A stretch of DNA of 14,044 nucleotides from JAMXLO01 sp035569235 (GTDB lineage Bacteria; Pseudomonadota; Alphaproteobacteria; Acetobacterales; Acetobacteraceae). The notes below the pieces were generated by a model. That model ran no database searches. It was not told the origin of the DNA and worked only from the letters and a program-made list of their open reading frames with translations. Positions within the stretch are counted from its first letter, which is position 1. Every line of letters begins with the position of its first letter. A program made the translations under genes and the position numbers. Location: positions 1 to 14,044 of the forward strand of contig DATMND010000424.1 in assembly GCA_035569235.1 (NCBI GenBank). The letters run 5' to 3'. Shown here one piece after another: positions 1 through 7,063 of the stretch.

Positions 1-1038
1 CGTGAACGAACCGTCGATGCCGGGCGCGGATTCGTGCCGATGCAGCACCCCACGCGAGGCGATCTGCGGATCGGCCAACGCCTCGCCCATGGTGCGCACC
101 CGCGTTGCCGGAACGTGTCGCGCCTGAAGATACTCTTCCCAATCCGCCGCGCTACGCGTCAGCATGATCTCGGCCAGCAACTTCTCCTCCCGGTCATGAT
201 CCGCGTGGCGTTCGTCGTTGGTGCGCTTGATCATCTCGGGGTGTTCGACAACGGTCCACAGCCGCTTCTGCTGGCGCAGGTTGGAGGCGCCCAGCATCAC
301 GATCCCGTCCCTGGTCTGGTAGGCCATGCTGGTGGCGTGTCCGGTGCGGTTGCCCGACGGCTTTGGATGCGCTCCGTTGCGCATGTAGCCCGTCACGTGC
401 GAGGCCATCAGGATGATCGCCACGTCCAGCATCGCCATATCGACGCGCTGACCCGCGCCGGTGCGCTCACGCTGGAACAGCGCCGCGGACAGTGCGTAGG
501 CGCCCATCGTTCCGGTCGCGTAGTCGATCGCCGGGGCGCCGATCTTGATCGGGTTGGCCGATGGCGTACCGGTCATCGCCATGATGCCGGACGTGGACTG
601 GATCACGTGGTCGTAGGCCGTCTGCTCGCGCCGCGGGCCATCCTGACCAAACGCGGAGAATGACGCATAGATCAGCTTCGGGTTGATTTTCCGAAGTTCT
701 TCGTATCCCAGGCCGAGCGCCTCGAAAGCGCCGGGACGGTAATTCTCCACCAGAACATCGGCTGTAGCGACCAGCTTCTTGAGGATCTCGCGCCCCTGTG
801 CGGATTTCAGGTTCAGCGTGATGGCGCGCTTGTTGGAAGCCTGGGTCAGAAACCCGGTGCCCATGTTGGCGTGGTTCAGCACGTTGTCGCTGCCCGAATC
901 GCGGCTCTGATCCGGGTCGTCGGGGTGTTCCACCTTGATCACGTCGGCTCCCATCAGTCCAAGCTGGTAGGCGGCGAAGGGTCCGGCCAACACGTGGGTG
1001 ATGTCGATGATGCGGATGCCTTCGAACGGACGCGCCAT
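1..1038 (-). CDS. CaiB/BaiF family CoA-transferase (class III), 3' end off the window
   Basis: It transfers CoA between carboxylic acids (family III mechanism, covalent aspartyl-CoA intermediate) in the cytoplasm. The visible 346 residues begin MARPFEGIRIIDITHVLAGP and run without a stop to base 1, so the C-terminus is missing; family members are usually about 380-410 residues. Family signs are the N-terminal 'LAGPFAAYQLGLMGADVIKVE' block (residues 17-37), 'NKRAITLNLK' (69-78), 'VLVENYRPGAFEALGLGY' (95-112) and 'IGAPAIDYATG' (166-176). Asp172 sits where formyl-CoA transferase has its catalytic Asp169. The ATG at 1036-1038 follows an AGGGGGAG Shine-Dalgarno on the minus strand. It is divergent from the crotonase gene at 1141, with about 100 bp shared upstream, and both act on acyl-CoA thioesters. 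The substrate cannot be read from the sequence; carnitine, formate, succinate or aromatic acids are all possible for this family. Confidence 0.9.
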   Translation of the reverse strand, partial: MARPFEGIRIIDITHVLAGPFAAYQLGLMGADVIKVEHPDDPDQSRDSGSDNVLNHANMGTGFLTQASNKRAITLNLKSAQGREILKKLVATADVLVENYRPGAFEALGLGYEELRKINPKLIYASFSAFGQDGPRREQTAYDHVIQSTSGIMAMTGTPSANPIKIGAPAIDYATGTMGAYALSAALFQRERTGAGQRVDMAMLDVAIILMASHVTGYMRNGAHPKPSGNRTGHATSMAYQTRDGIVMLGASNLRQQKRLWTVVEHPEMIKRTNDERHADHDREEKLLAEIMLTRSAADWEEYLQARHVPATRVRTMGEALADPQIASRGVLHRHESAPGIDGSFT

Positions 1039-1140
1039 GCCTGGCTCCCCCTGGGTCTTTGCAGTTGGCGTCACGGTGCAGCCTTGCCCGCATGGCGTCA
1101 ACACGCTTGGATGGCGCGAATGGTGCAGAGGAATGCGGCG

Positions 1141-1914
1141 ATGTCGGTCGATCTGATCATCGAGGGGCCAGTGGCGAAGGTGGTGCTGAACCGACCGGAG
1201 AAGCTGAATGCGCTGACCATCGAGATGCGTCAGCAGCTGCGCGAGTACGCAGAGCGGCTGCGGTTCGACGAGCAGGTGCGCGCCATCATCGTCACCGGCG
1301 AAGGCCGCGCCTTCTGCACCGGCGCCGATGTCGGACGGATGCAGCGCGGCGGGCTCCGCGCCGAACGCGAGAAAATTCAGGGTGGCAGCCACAGCTTCCT
1401 GCGCACGCTGCACGCGACGGAAAAGCCGGTCATCGCCGCGGTGCGCGGCCCCACCGTCGGCATCGGCTGGAGCATAGCACTCGCCTGCGACCTGATCGTT
1501 GCATCGGAAACCGCGCGGTTCTCGCAGATCTTCCGGCGCATCGGCCTGGCGCCCGATGGCGGCGCGATCTGGTTCCTCACGCGTCGCATCGGACTGGCGC
1601 GCGCGAAGGAGTTGGTGTTCACCGCGCGCTTCGTCGAGGCGCAGGAAGCGCTGTCATTGGGCCTGGTGAACTACGTCGTGCCGGACGGCGAGCTGATGGC
1701 GAAGGCCGAGGAACTGGCGGCGGACCTCGCCGGCGGCCCGACGTTCGCGTTCGGCATGGCGAAGAAGCTATTCCACATGGCAAGCGGGCCTAGCTATGAG
1801 GACTTCCTGGATTACGAGGCTTTCGTGCAGCCGCAGCTGGACCAGACCGAGGATCACCGCGAAGGCGTTGCCGCATTCAGAGAGAAGCGGAAGCCGAACT
1901 TCGTGGGACGGTAG
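1141..1914 (+). CDS. Enoyl-CoA hydratase/isomerase (crotonase) family protein
   Basis: This is a 257-residue crotonase-fold protein, the normal length, acting on acyl-CoA thioesters in the cytoplasm. Visible family blocks are 'LNRPEKLNALT' (16-26), the first oxyanion-hole segment 'GRAFCTGADVGRM' (55-67), the second at 'AAVRGPTVGIGWSIALACD' (99-117), and 'EALSLGLVNYVV'. The ATG at 1141 is chosen because AGAGGA lies 8-9 nt upstream and the protein then begins like its family. In-frame ATGs at 1111 and 1120 have no good ribosome site, and the longer frame back to 871 overlaps the divergent CoA-transferase gene. Both glutamates of classical hydratases are absent: Ser111 stands at the Glu144 position and Phe131 at the Glu164 position (rat mitochondrial numbering). 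Asp139 in 'GLAPDGGA' instead occupies the acid position used by PaaG-type isomerases and 4-chlorobenzoyl-CoA dehalogenase. A hydratase is therefore less likely than an isomerase or another crotonase reaction. Confidence 0.9.
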   Translation: MSVDLIIEGPVAKVVLNRPEKLNALTIEMRQQLREYAERLRFDEQVRAIIVTGEGRAFCTGADVGRMQRGGLRAEREKIQGGSHSFLRTLHATEKPVIAAVRGPTVGIGWSIALACDLIVASETARFSQIFRRIGLAPDGGAIWFLTRRIGLARAKELVFTARFVEAQEALSLGLVNYVVPDGELMAKAEELAADLAGGPTFAFGMAKKLFHMASGPSYEDFLDYEAFVQPQLDQTEDHREGVAAFREKRKPNFVGR

Positions 1915-1967
1915 TTTCCGACTTGGTCCTCGCCACTGACTGCTGACGTAACGGTCGCGCCTAAATC

Positions 1968-2009
1968 GTCATGCCGGCCTTCGCCGGGGCACGCTTCGCC
2001 GGCCATGAC
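1968..2009. repeat. REP-like palindrome, copy 1
   Basis: The element begins GTCATGCCGGC and ends GCCGGCCATGAC. The two ends are reverse complements of each other apart from one missing G, so it can fold into an imperfect hairpin. It lies 54 bp after the crotonase stop codon. Its right-hand 36 bases match 12596-12631 with about two differences, which marks it as a dispersed element. A role in 3' mRNA protection or termination is possible but not shown. Confidence 0.75.
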
Positions 2010-2462
2010 GATGAAGCGTGAGGCGTGTCCAGGATCAAGTGGACGGACTTTCTTACCGAGGACACCGTGGAAGGATCGTCGGACGGCCGCAGGTTGCCCG
2101 CGATTGGTAGGCGAGAGGTGGCATGGAGGACAACCTTCGCTGTCTCGCTGTCGTCCAGCCGGCTTTCTGGTCGCAGCAATGATCGTGCGCTGTTGGGCCT
2201 AAGCGACATGAACGTCGTTCAGCGAATCCGCATCACCGCCTGAGGCGAGTAGCGAGTCTTTCCCACCGTCTGCCCGGGATCTGATGGATGCACTGCGTTA
2301 ATAATCCGTCAAATTCTGATCAAAGCTGTCAGAGCATATTCATCGCAACCGGAAACTCCTACGCGAATCCCTCACGCTTTTCGCCACGACCGTCCCTGGA
2401 CTTCATCCGAGGATCAGAGCCCGGGTTAGCCACGACTCGCTGTCGCCATCTGTAAAAAAGCA

Positions 2463-2488
2463 CGTGGGTGGACAAGCCCGGCCATGAC
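2463..2488. repeat. REP-like element, partial copy 2
   Basis: The segment reads CGTGGGTGG, then ACAAGC, then CCGGCCATGAC. The first 9 bases recur at 12580-12588 inside the large copy, and the last 11 recur at the ends of copies 1 and 4. It has no intact left partner, so it is a half element. The ATG at 2484 is part of the repeat, which argues against that ATG being the start of the downstream gene. Confidence 0.6.
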
Positions 2489-2654
2489 AGCATGGGACAT
2501 CGCGACAGCAAGGCGGTTCATCCTGAAGACGCCCCAGTGGTACGAAAGCAACGCTCCTTGGATTTTTAAGCCACACCCTGTTTACATTGCGATGGCAAAC
2601 CCACTAGGGTCGTTCACTTACTACGAAATGGATATCCTTCGGGAGGCGATCCAT

Positions 2655-4052
2655 ATGAGAATCAAACTTTCGGTGACAATAGGAATAGCGATTCTGGCGG
2701 CAGTCGCGCTCCTGCTGCCTTCTCGCTCTGCTTTTGCCGTGCCGAACTTTGCCTCACAGACCGGACAGCCGTGCACCGCCTGCCACATTGGCGCCTACGG
2801 CCCTCAGCTCACACCGCTGGGGCGCGCCTTCAAGATCGGCGGCTACACGCAATCCGGCGGCGAAGGGTTGGCTGCCTCGATACCGCTGTCCGCGATGGTT
2901 CTGACGTCGTTCACCCACACCGGCAGCAACGTGCCCGACGATCAGATCACACCGCATTTCGATAACAACAACAACTTCGCGCTCGACCAGATCAGCGTCT
3001 TCCTCGCCGGTAGACTCGGCGACCACACCGGCGGCTTCGTCCAGATCACCTATTCCGACATCCCCAATGCCTCTAACCTCGATAACACCGATCTGCGTCC
3101 GTACACCACGACGTTCGATCTGGGCGGCAATGAACTGCGGGTCGGCACCACGATCAACAACAATCCGACGGTGCAGGATCCATACAACTCCACCTTCGCC
3201 TGGGGCTTCCCGTTCGTCTCATCCGGGCTGGCTCCGACACCCGCCGCAACGCCAATTCTGGACGGAGCCTTCGCGGCCAACACGATCGGCTACACGGCTT
3301 ACGCCTGGTACGACCACAGCCTGTACCTGGAAGCCGGCGGCTACACGACGCTCAGCACCTGGTCATTGGCCAGGCTCGGCAACGGCCTCGGTCCAGGCAG
3401 CACCCAGGGCGTGATGCCCTATCTGCGCGCGGCCTATGAGTGGAACTGGAATCAGCAGTCCGCGCATGTCGGCGCGCTGTACCTGCAATCCAATGTCAAT
3501 CCGACGACGGACACGTTCGACAGCAGCGGCGCGAATGGCAGGGACCACTTTCAGGACTACGCCATCGACGCCGGTTACCAGTATCTCGGCGATGGCACCA
3601 ACATCTTCACGGTCGAAAGCATCTTCACGCACGAACATCAGAACCTTGAGGGCACCACGGCCATATTCAACATTGCCAACGGCACGACTTTCGCGCCGAC
3701 GGCGAGCCTAAATCAGATTCGGATCACCGGCTCGTACTGGTACCGGAACACCTACGGGCTCACGCTGGCGTGGCAGAACACGTGGGGACCAGCCAATCCG
3801 GTCGTGTTCCAGCCCGCTGAACTGGTTGGCAGCGCGAATAACAAGCCGAACAGCAATTCGTTTACCATCGAAGCCGACTGGGTGCCGTTCGGCAAAGCCG
3901 ACTCAGTGTGGTCGCCCTGGGCCAATCTGAAACTTGGCGTGCAGTATGTCGCCTATACGCAGTTCAACGGCGGCAACAGCAACTATGACGGCTTCGGACG
4001 CAACGCCAGCGCCAACAACACGCTGTTCCTGTTCGCCTGGATGGCATTCTGA
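2655..4052 (+). CDS. Cyc2-like fused monohaem cytochrome c / outer-membrane porin
   Basis: This 465-residue exported protein starts with a clear signal peptide (MRIK, hydrophobic residues 8-21, cleavage likely after AFA at 28). A single haem c site, CTACH (40-44), follows within 'FASQTGQPCTACHIGAYGPQLTPLGRAFKIGGY'. The remaining 400 or so residues contain no hydrophobic helix and are rich in Asn, Gly, Thr and alternating aromatics (such as 'GLTLAWQNTWGP'). The chain ends 'LFLFAWMAF' with the C-terminal Phe typical of outer-membrane beta-barrels. This order (short cytochrome with F-A-x-Q-T-G-x-x-C-x-x-C-H and L-T-P-x-G-R, then a porin) is that of Cyc2, the outer-membrane iron oxidase of neutrophilic and acidophilic iron oxidisers. 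The ATG at 2655 follows GGGAGG and starts the signal peptide; an in-frame ATG at 2484 would bury it. No electron-transfer partner genes lie nearby. It is convergent with accC, 19 bp apart. An iron-oxidising role is inference; relatives may handle other redox substrates. Confidence 0.72.
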   Translation: MRIKLSVTIGIAILAAVALLLPSRSAFAVPNFASQTGQPCTACHIGAYGPQLTPLGRAFKIGGYTQSGGEGLAASIPLSAMVLTSFTHTGSNVPDDQITPHFDNNNNFALDQISVFLAGRLGDHTGGFVQITYSDIPNASNLDNTDLRPYTTTFDLGGNELRVGTTINNNPTVQDPYNSTFAWGFPFVSSGLAPTPAATPILDGAFAANTIGYTAYAWYDHSLYLEAGGYTTLSTWSLARLGNGLGPGSTQGVMPYLRAAYEWNWNQQSAHVGALYLQSNVNPTTDTFDSSGANGRDHFQDYAIDAGYQYLGDGTNIFTVESIFTHEHQNLEGTTAIFNIANGTTFAPTASLNQIRITGSYWYRNTYGLTLAWQNTWGPANPVVFQPAELVGSANNKPNSNSFTIEADWVPFGKADSVWSPWANLKLGVQYVAYTQFNGGNSNYDGFGRNASANNTLFLFAWMAF

Positions 4053-4071
4053 CGCCACGACAGCAACACAT

Positions 4072-5409
4072 TCAGGGGGCGACGAAGCGTTCCAGCCAAT
4101 GGATCGTATAGTCGCCCGCCTGGAATCGCGGATCATCGACGATCCGCTGATGCAGCGGAATCGTCGTCTGAATGCCGACGATCGCAAATTCGTCCAGGGC
4201 ACGGCGCATTCGGTTGACGGCGTCGAGGCGGGTGGGCGCGTGCACGATCAGCTTGGCAACCAGGCTGTCATACTGGGTCGGGACGACATACCCGGCATAT
4301 AACGCTGAATCGATGCGGACACCCAACCCGCCCGGTGCATGGAATGCCGTGACCCGGCCCGGCGACGGCGTAAAGCTCACGGGGTCCTCGGCAGTGATCC
4401 GGCACTCGATGGCATGGCCGGAAAAACGGATGTCGCGCTGCGTATAGCCGAGCGGCGCACCCGCCGCGATGCGGATCTGCTCGCGCACGAGGTCGATGCC
4501 GCAGACCATCTCGGTAACCGGATGCTCCACTTGAAGGCGCGTGTTCATCTCGATGAAGGAGAAGCGGCCGTCCTGATACAGGAACTCGAGTGTGCCGGCG
4601 TTGCGATAGCCGATGCTCGACAGGGCATCGGTGACGGTGGCGCCGAGCGCATTCCGTTCGGCCGCATTCAACGCGGGTGATCCAGCCTCCTCTAGCAGTT
4701 TCTGATGGCGCCGCTGCAGGCTGCAGTCGCGTTCGCCGAAATGAACGACATTGCCGTGCGCATCGGCAAAAACCTGCAACTCGATGTGCCGCGGATGGTC
4801 GAGATACTTCTCCAGGTAGACCGCGTCGTTGGCAAATGCCGCGCGCGCCTCGGTACGCGCGATGCGAAACGCCTCCTCAAGCGAGGCGGCATCTCCGGCA
4901 ACCTTCATGCCGCGGCCACCGCCCCCCGCGGCTGCCTTGATCAGCAACGGGTAACCAATGCGTTCTGCAACCGCACGCGCTGTCGCGACATCCGCAACCA
5001 GGCCATCGGAGCCGGGAACCAGCGGCACGCCGAGCCGCGCCATCGCGGCCTTTGCGGTCACCTTGTCGCCCATCATGCGGATATGCGCGGGCGACGGGCC
5101 GATGAAGGTCAGTCCATGCGCCTCCACCATCTCGGCGAAGCCAGCGTTCTCGGCGAGAAATCCATAGCCGGGATGGATCGCCTCTGCGCCGGTGATCGCG
5201 GCAGCCGACAAAATTGCCGGGATGTTCAGGTAGCTGTCCTTCGCCGGCGGCGGCCCGATGCAGACGCTTTCATCGGCCAGGCGAACATGCATCGCCTCGG
5301 CGTCCGCGGTGGAGTGCACCGCGACGGTCGGAATGCCTAGCTCGCGGCAGGCGCGCTGGATGCGAAGCGCGATCTCGCCACGGTTGGCGATGAGAATCTT
5401 TTGGAACAA
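4072..5409 (-). CDS. accC: Biotin carboxylase subunit of acetyl-CoA carboxylase
   Basis: It carries out the ATP-dependent carboxylation of biotin on AccB, the first half-reaction of malonyl-CoA and fatty acid synthesis, in the cytoplasm. The 445 residues match the usual 445-450 and align end to end with E. coli AccC from memory. Key segments are 'ILIANRGEIALRI' (5-17), the ATP lid 'KAAAGGGGRGMKV' (158-170), 'ERDCSLQRRHQK' (226-237) and the catalytic 'FIEMNTRLQVEHPVTE' (285-300) with Glu287, Asn289, Arg291 and Glu295. The start is TTG at 5407-5409, giving MFQKILIANRGE. It lies only 4 nt after the accB stop (TGA at 5414-5416), so translation is probably coupled; the ATG a few bases upstream is in another frame. 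It is the last gene of the aroQ-accB-accC operon. Confidence 0.97.
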   Translation of the reverse strand: MFQKILIANRGEIALRIQRACRELGIPTVAVHSTADAEAMHVRLADESVCIGPPPAKDSYLNIPAILSAAAITGAEAIHPGYGFLAENAGFAEMVEAHGLTFIGPSPAHIRMMGDKVTAKAAMARLGVPLVPGSDGLVADVATARAVAERIGYPLLIKAAAGGGGRGMKVAGDAASLEEAFRIARTEARAAFANDAVYLEKYLDHPRHIELQVFADAHGNVVHFGERDCSLQRRHQKLLEEAGSPALNAAERNALGATVTDALSSIGYRNAGTLEFLYQDGRFSFIEMNTRLQVEHPVTEMVCGIDLVREQIRIAAGAPLGYTQRDIRFSGHAIECRITAEDPVSFTPSPGRVTAFHAPGGLGVRIDSALYAGYVVPTQYDSLVAKLIVHAPTRLDAVNRMRRALDEFAIVGIQTTIPLHQRIVDDPRFQAGDYTIHWLERFVAP

Positions 5410-5413
5410 CGCA

Positions 5414-5863
5414 TCATTCCAGGATCAGCAGGGCCTCGCCGTATTCGACCGGCGTACTGTTGGGCACCAGGATGCGCGTGACGATACCAGCCTTCGGCGC
5501 CCTGATCTGGTTGAACGTCTTCATCGCCTCGATCAGCAGCAGCGTCTGTCCGGCGCCCACGCTCTGGCCGACAGTCACGAAAGGCGGCGCGCCCGGCTCG
5601 GGAAACAGATAGACGACACCAACCATTGGACTGAGTATGGCCCCCGGGTGGGTGGCAGGTTCGGCCTCGGACGGCCCGGGCGGCGACGCCGGCACGGCAT
5701 GCGCCACCGTCGGCGCCACGAAACCGGGCGCGATCTGCGGCGCGGCGCGCACGACGCGGATCCGGCTGTCCTTCTCGGCGATCTCGATTTCGGTCAGGCC
5801 GGTCTCGGTCAGCACGGCGGCAAGCGCGCGGATCGCATCGGGATCGAACGGAATTCGGGTCAT
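5414..5863 (-). CDS. accB: Biotin carboxyl carrier protein of acetyl-CoA carboxylase
   Basis: This is the carrier whose biotinylated lysine shuttles carboxyl between AccC and the AccAD carboxyltransferase. It has 149 residues. The N-terminal part 'DPDAIRALAAVLTETGLTEIEIAEKDSRIRVVR' is typical of AccB. A Pro/Ala-rich linker spans about residues 35-75, and a biotinyl domain ends the protein with 'IEAMKTFNQIRAPKAG', biotin lysine Lys115. The ATG at 5863 is preferred over an upstream TTG at 5881 because the residues in between (MRPEPR) are not family-like and that TTG lies inside a perfect hairpin. The ribosome site is weak (GGAACC 10 to 5 nt upstream), and its first two G bases form the foot of that hairpin. 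The gene is followed at once by accC and preceded by aroQ across an 82-bp structured gap. Confidence 0.95.
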   Translation of the reverse strand: MTRIPFDPDAIRALAAVLTETGLTEIEIAEKDSRIRVVRAAPQIAPGFVAPTVAHAVPASPPGPSEAEPATHPGAILSPMVGVVYLFPEPGAPPFVTVGQSVGAGQTLLLIEAMKTFNQIRAPKAGIVTRILVPNSTPVEYGEALLILE

Positions 5864-5871
5864 ACGTGGTT

Positions 5872-5946
5872 CCGGGCGCAAGCCCGGCCTTCGGAGCCTG
5901 CCACCGGGCTCGTCCCGGTCGTCATGGCCGGACTTGATCCGGCCAT
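5872..5946 (-). promoter_or_regulatory. Three consecutive hairpins in the aroQ-accB gap
   Basis: Read on the plus strand, three perfect inverted repeats stand in a row. The first is CCGGGC-GCAA-GCCCGG (5872-5887), the second ACCGGG-CTCGT-CCCGGT (5903-5919) and the third ATGGCCGGA-CTTGA-TCCGGCCAT (5924-5946). On the operon mRNA (minus strand) they come in the reverse order and the last ends 8 nt before the accB ATG, taking the first two bases of its weak ribosome site into its stem. The aroQ stop codon touches the outermost one. The 23-bp hairpin belongs to the dispersed repeat family of this window. Possible roles are RNA processing or stability between the two genes, partial attenuation, or lowered accB translation; none is proven. 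Confidence 0.6.
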
Positions 5947-6410
5947 CATGCGCGCTCCTCGAGCAATAGATCGGCCATCGCGGTCAGTGCCAGCGCGTAA
6001 CCACGAATACCGAGGCCGCAGATCACTCCGACCGCCACCTTGGAGACGTAGGAGTGCTGGCGGAATTCCTCGCGACGGTGGATGTTCGTCACATGCAGCT
6101 CGATCACCGGCAATTCGCTGGCCAGCAAAGCATCCATCAGGGCGATCGAGGTGGTGGTATAGCCGGCAGGATTGATCACGATGCCCTGTGCACGCCCGCG
6201 GCATTCCTGCACCCAGGAGACCAGCTCTCCCTCGCCATTGGTCTGGCGAAAGTCGATGGCGAGGCCCAGCTGCTCCGCCGTTTCGGCACAGAGCTGCTCC
6301 ACATCGTCCAGCGTCGCACCGCCGTAGAGATGGGGCTGACGCAGGCCGAGCATGTTCATGTTCGGACCGTTCAGCACGGTGACCAGCGGCGGGGATGTCA
6401 TTTGCGACAT
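5946..6410 (-). CDS. aroQ: Type II 3-dehydroquinate dehydratase
   Basis: It dehydrates 3-dehydroquinate to 3-dehydroshikimate in the shikimate pathway, as a cytoplasmic dodecamer in this family. Its 154 residues are the normal size. Active-site parts are visible: 'LNGPNMNMLGLRQPHLYG' with Arg24 and Tyr29, 'QTNGEGELV' with Glu60, 'INPAGYTTTSIAL' with Asn80, and 'IELHVTNIHRREEFRQHSY' with the general acid His106. Thr86 stands where most members have His (His81 in Mycobacterium tuberculosis). The ATG at 6408-6410 or the next one at 6399-6401 could be the start; neither has a clear Shine-Dalgarno. It is the first gene of the aroQ-accB-accC operon, an arrangement common in proteobacteria, and it is divergent from the acetyltransferase gene at 6494. 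Confidence 0.96.
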   Translation of the reverse strand: MSQMTSPPLVTVLNGPNMNMLGLRQPHLYGGATLDDVEQLCAETAEQLGLAIDFRQTNGEGELVSWVQECRGRAQGIVINPAGYTTTSIALMDALLASELPVIELHVTNIHRREEFRQHSYVSKVAVGVICGLGIRGYALALTAMADLLLEERA

Positions 6411-6493
6411 GAGAGCGCGCGTAGCATAGCCGGCCGCGCCGGTCCAATCGGTGATCGGGGGCGCCAGCGCATGGAAGCAGCGGAAACGATCGA

Positions 6494-7063
6494 ATGAGCA
6501 CGCAGCTTACCGAGAAGCAGAAGATGCTGACCGGGCAGTTTTACGACCCCAACGATGCCGAACTTCAGGCGGACCGCGCGGCGGCGGAAGCGTGGATGCT
6601 ACGATACAGCGAGGCACTCGCCTGCTCTCCCGCGGAGAGGGACCGTCTGCTTCGGGAACGCCTGGCCGAGGTCGGTGACCGAGCAGTCATCCGGCCGCCC
6701 TTCCACTGCGACTATGGCTACAACATACGGCTCGGCCCGGGCGCATTTCTCAACTTCAATTGCGTGGTCCTGGACGTGGTCGCGGTGACGATCGGTGCGG
6801 GGACACAGATCGGCCCGGCCGTTCAGATATACGCGGCCGATCATCCCCGGGACGAATCGCAGCGCCGCGCGGGCGCGGAGTTCGGACGCCCTATCCACAT
6901 CGGTCGCAATGTCTGGATCGGAGGTGGCGCGATCATCCTGCCCGGTGTGGTGATCGGCGACGACGCGGTGATCGGAGCGGGCAGTGTTGTCACCCGTGAC
7001 GTTCCGGCAGGTGCCATCGCGGTGGGAAATCCAGCCCGCATAAGAGCCCGAACAGGAGCGTAG
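6494..7063 (+). CDS. Maltose/galactoside-type O-acetyltransferase (left-handed beta-helix)
   Basis: It is predicted to transfer acetyl from acetyl-CoA to a sugar hydroxyl, as Maa (maltose) and LacA do. The protein has 189 residues, close to E. coli Maa (183). The N-terminal 'TEKQKMLTGQFYDPNDAELQADRAAAEAWM' (6-35) is the Mac substrate-binding cap. From about residue 60 hexapeptide repeats follow ('VTIGAGTQIGPAVQIY', 'IHIGRNVWIGGGAIILPGVVIGDDAVIGAGSVVTRDVPAGAIAVGNPA'). His117 in 'YAADHP' matches the catalytic histidine of the family. The ATG at 6494 has GGAAA about 8 nt upstream. The gene is divergent from aroQ (83 bp) and probably ends before thiS, 54 bp later. The true acceptor sugar, often unknown for Maa homologues, cannot be told; it could also be a nodulation-like or polysaccharide acetyltransferase. 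Confidence 0.9.
   Translation: MSTQLTEKQKMLTGQFYDPNDAELQADRAAAEAWMLRYSEALACSPAERDRLLRERLAEVGDRAVIRPPFHCDYGYNIRLGPGAFLNFNCVVLDVVAVTIGAGTQIGPAVQIYAADHPRDESQRRAGAEFGRPIHIGRNVWIGGGAIILPGVVIGDDAVIGAGSVVTRDVPAGAIAVGNPARIRARTGA

Larger units (their letters stand above)
1915..2654. other. Gene-free stretch with dispersed repeats
   Basis: I find no convincing gene in these 740 bp. Short open frames (for example 1961-2209 on the minus strand and 2025-2243 on the plus strand) have low-complexity translations with no domain, and they run through the repeat at 1968-2009. The stretch from about 2240 to 2650 looks clearly richer in A+T than its surroundings, with runs such as TTAATAA and TGTAAAAAAG. It holds one full and one half copy of the window's dispersed palindromic repeat (1968-2009 and 2463-2488). 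It must also contain the promoter of the cytochrome-porin gene, but I could not pick one confidently. Confidence 0.6.

Noticed and set aside
34..663. Plus-strand open frame of 209 codons
   Set aside because: It is antisense to the CoA-transferase gene, whose translation has clear family motifs; this frame gives a His/Arg/Gly-rich low-complexity product.
871..1140. N-terminal extension of the crotonase to an upstream ATG
   Set aside because: It would overlap the divergent CoA-transferase start, has no family resemblance, and the ATG at 1141 has its own AGAGGA site.
1961..2209. Minus-strand 82-codon frame and its plus-strand partners at 2005-2243
   Set aside because: They run through the palindromic repeat and have Ser/Arg-rich translations without any domain.
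2484..2654. Upstream in-frame ATG of the cytochrome-porin gene
   Set aside because: It lies inside a dispersed repeat, would put 57 unlike residues in front of a clear signal peptide, and lacks the GGGAGG site found before 2655.
5864..5881. TTG at 5881 as the accB start
   Set aside because: It falls in the hairpin at 5872-5887, and the added residues do not resemble AccB; ATG at 5863 fits better.
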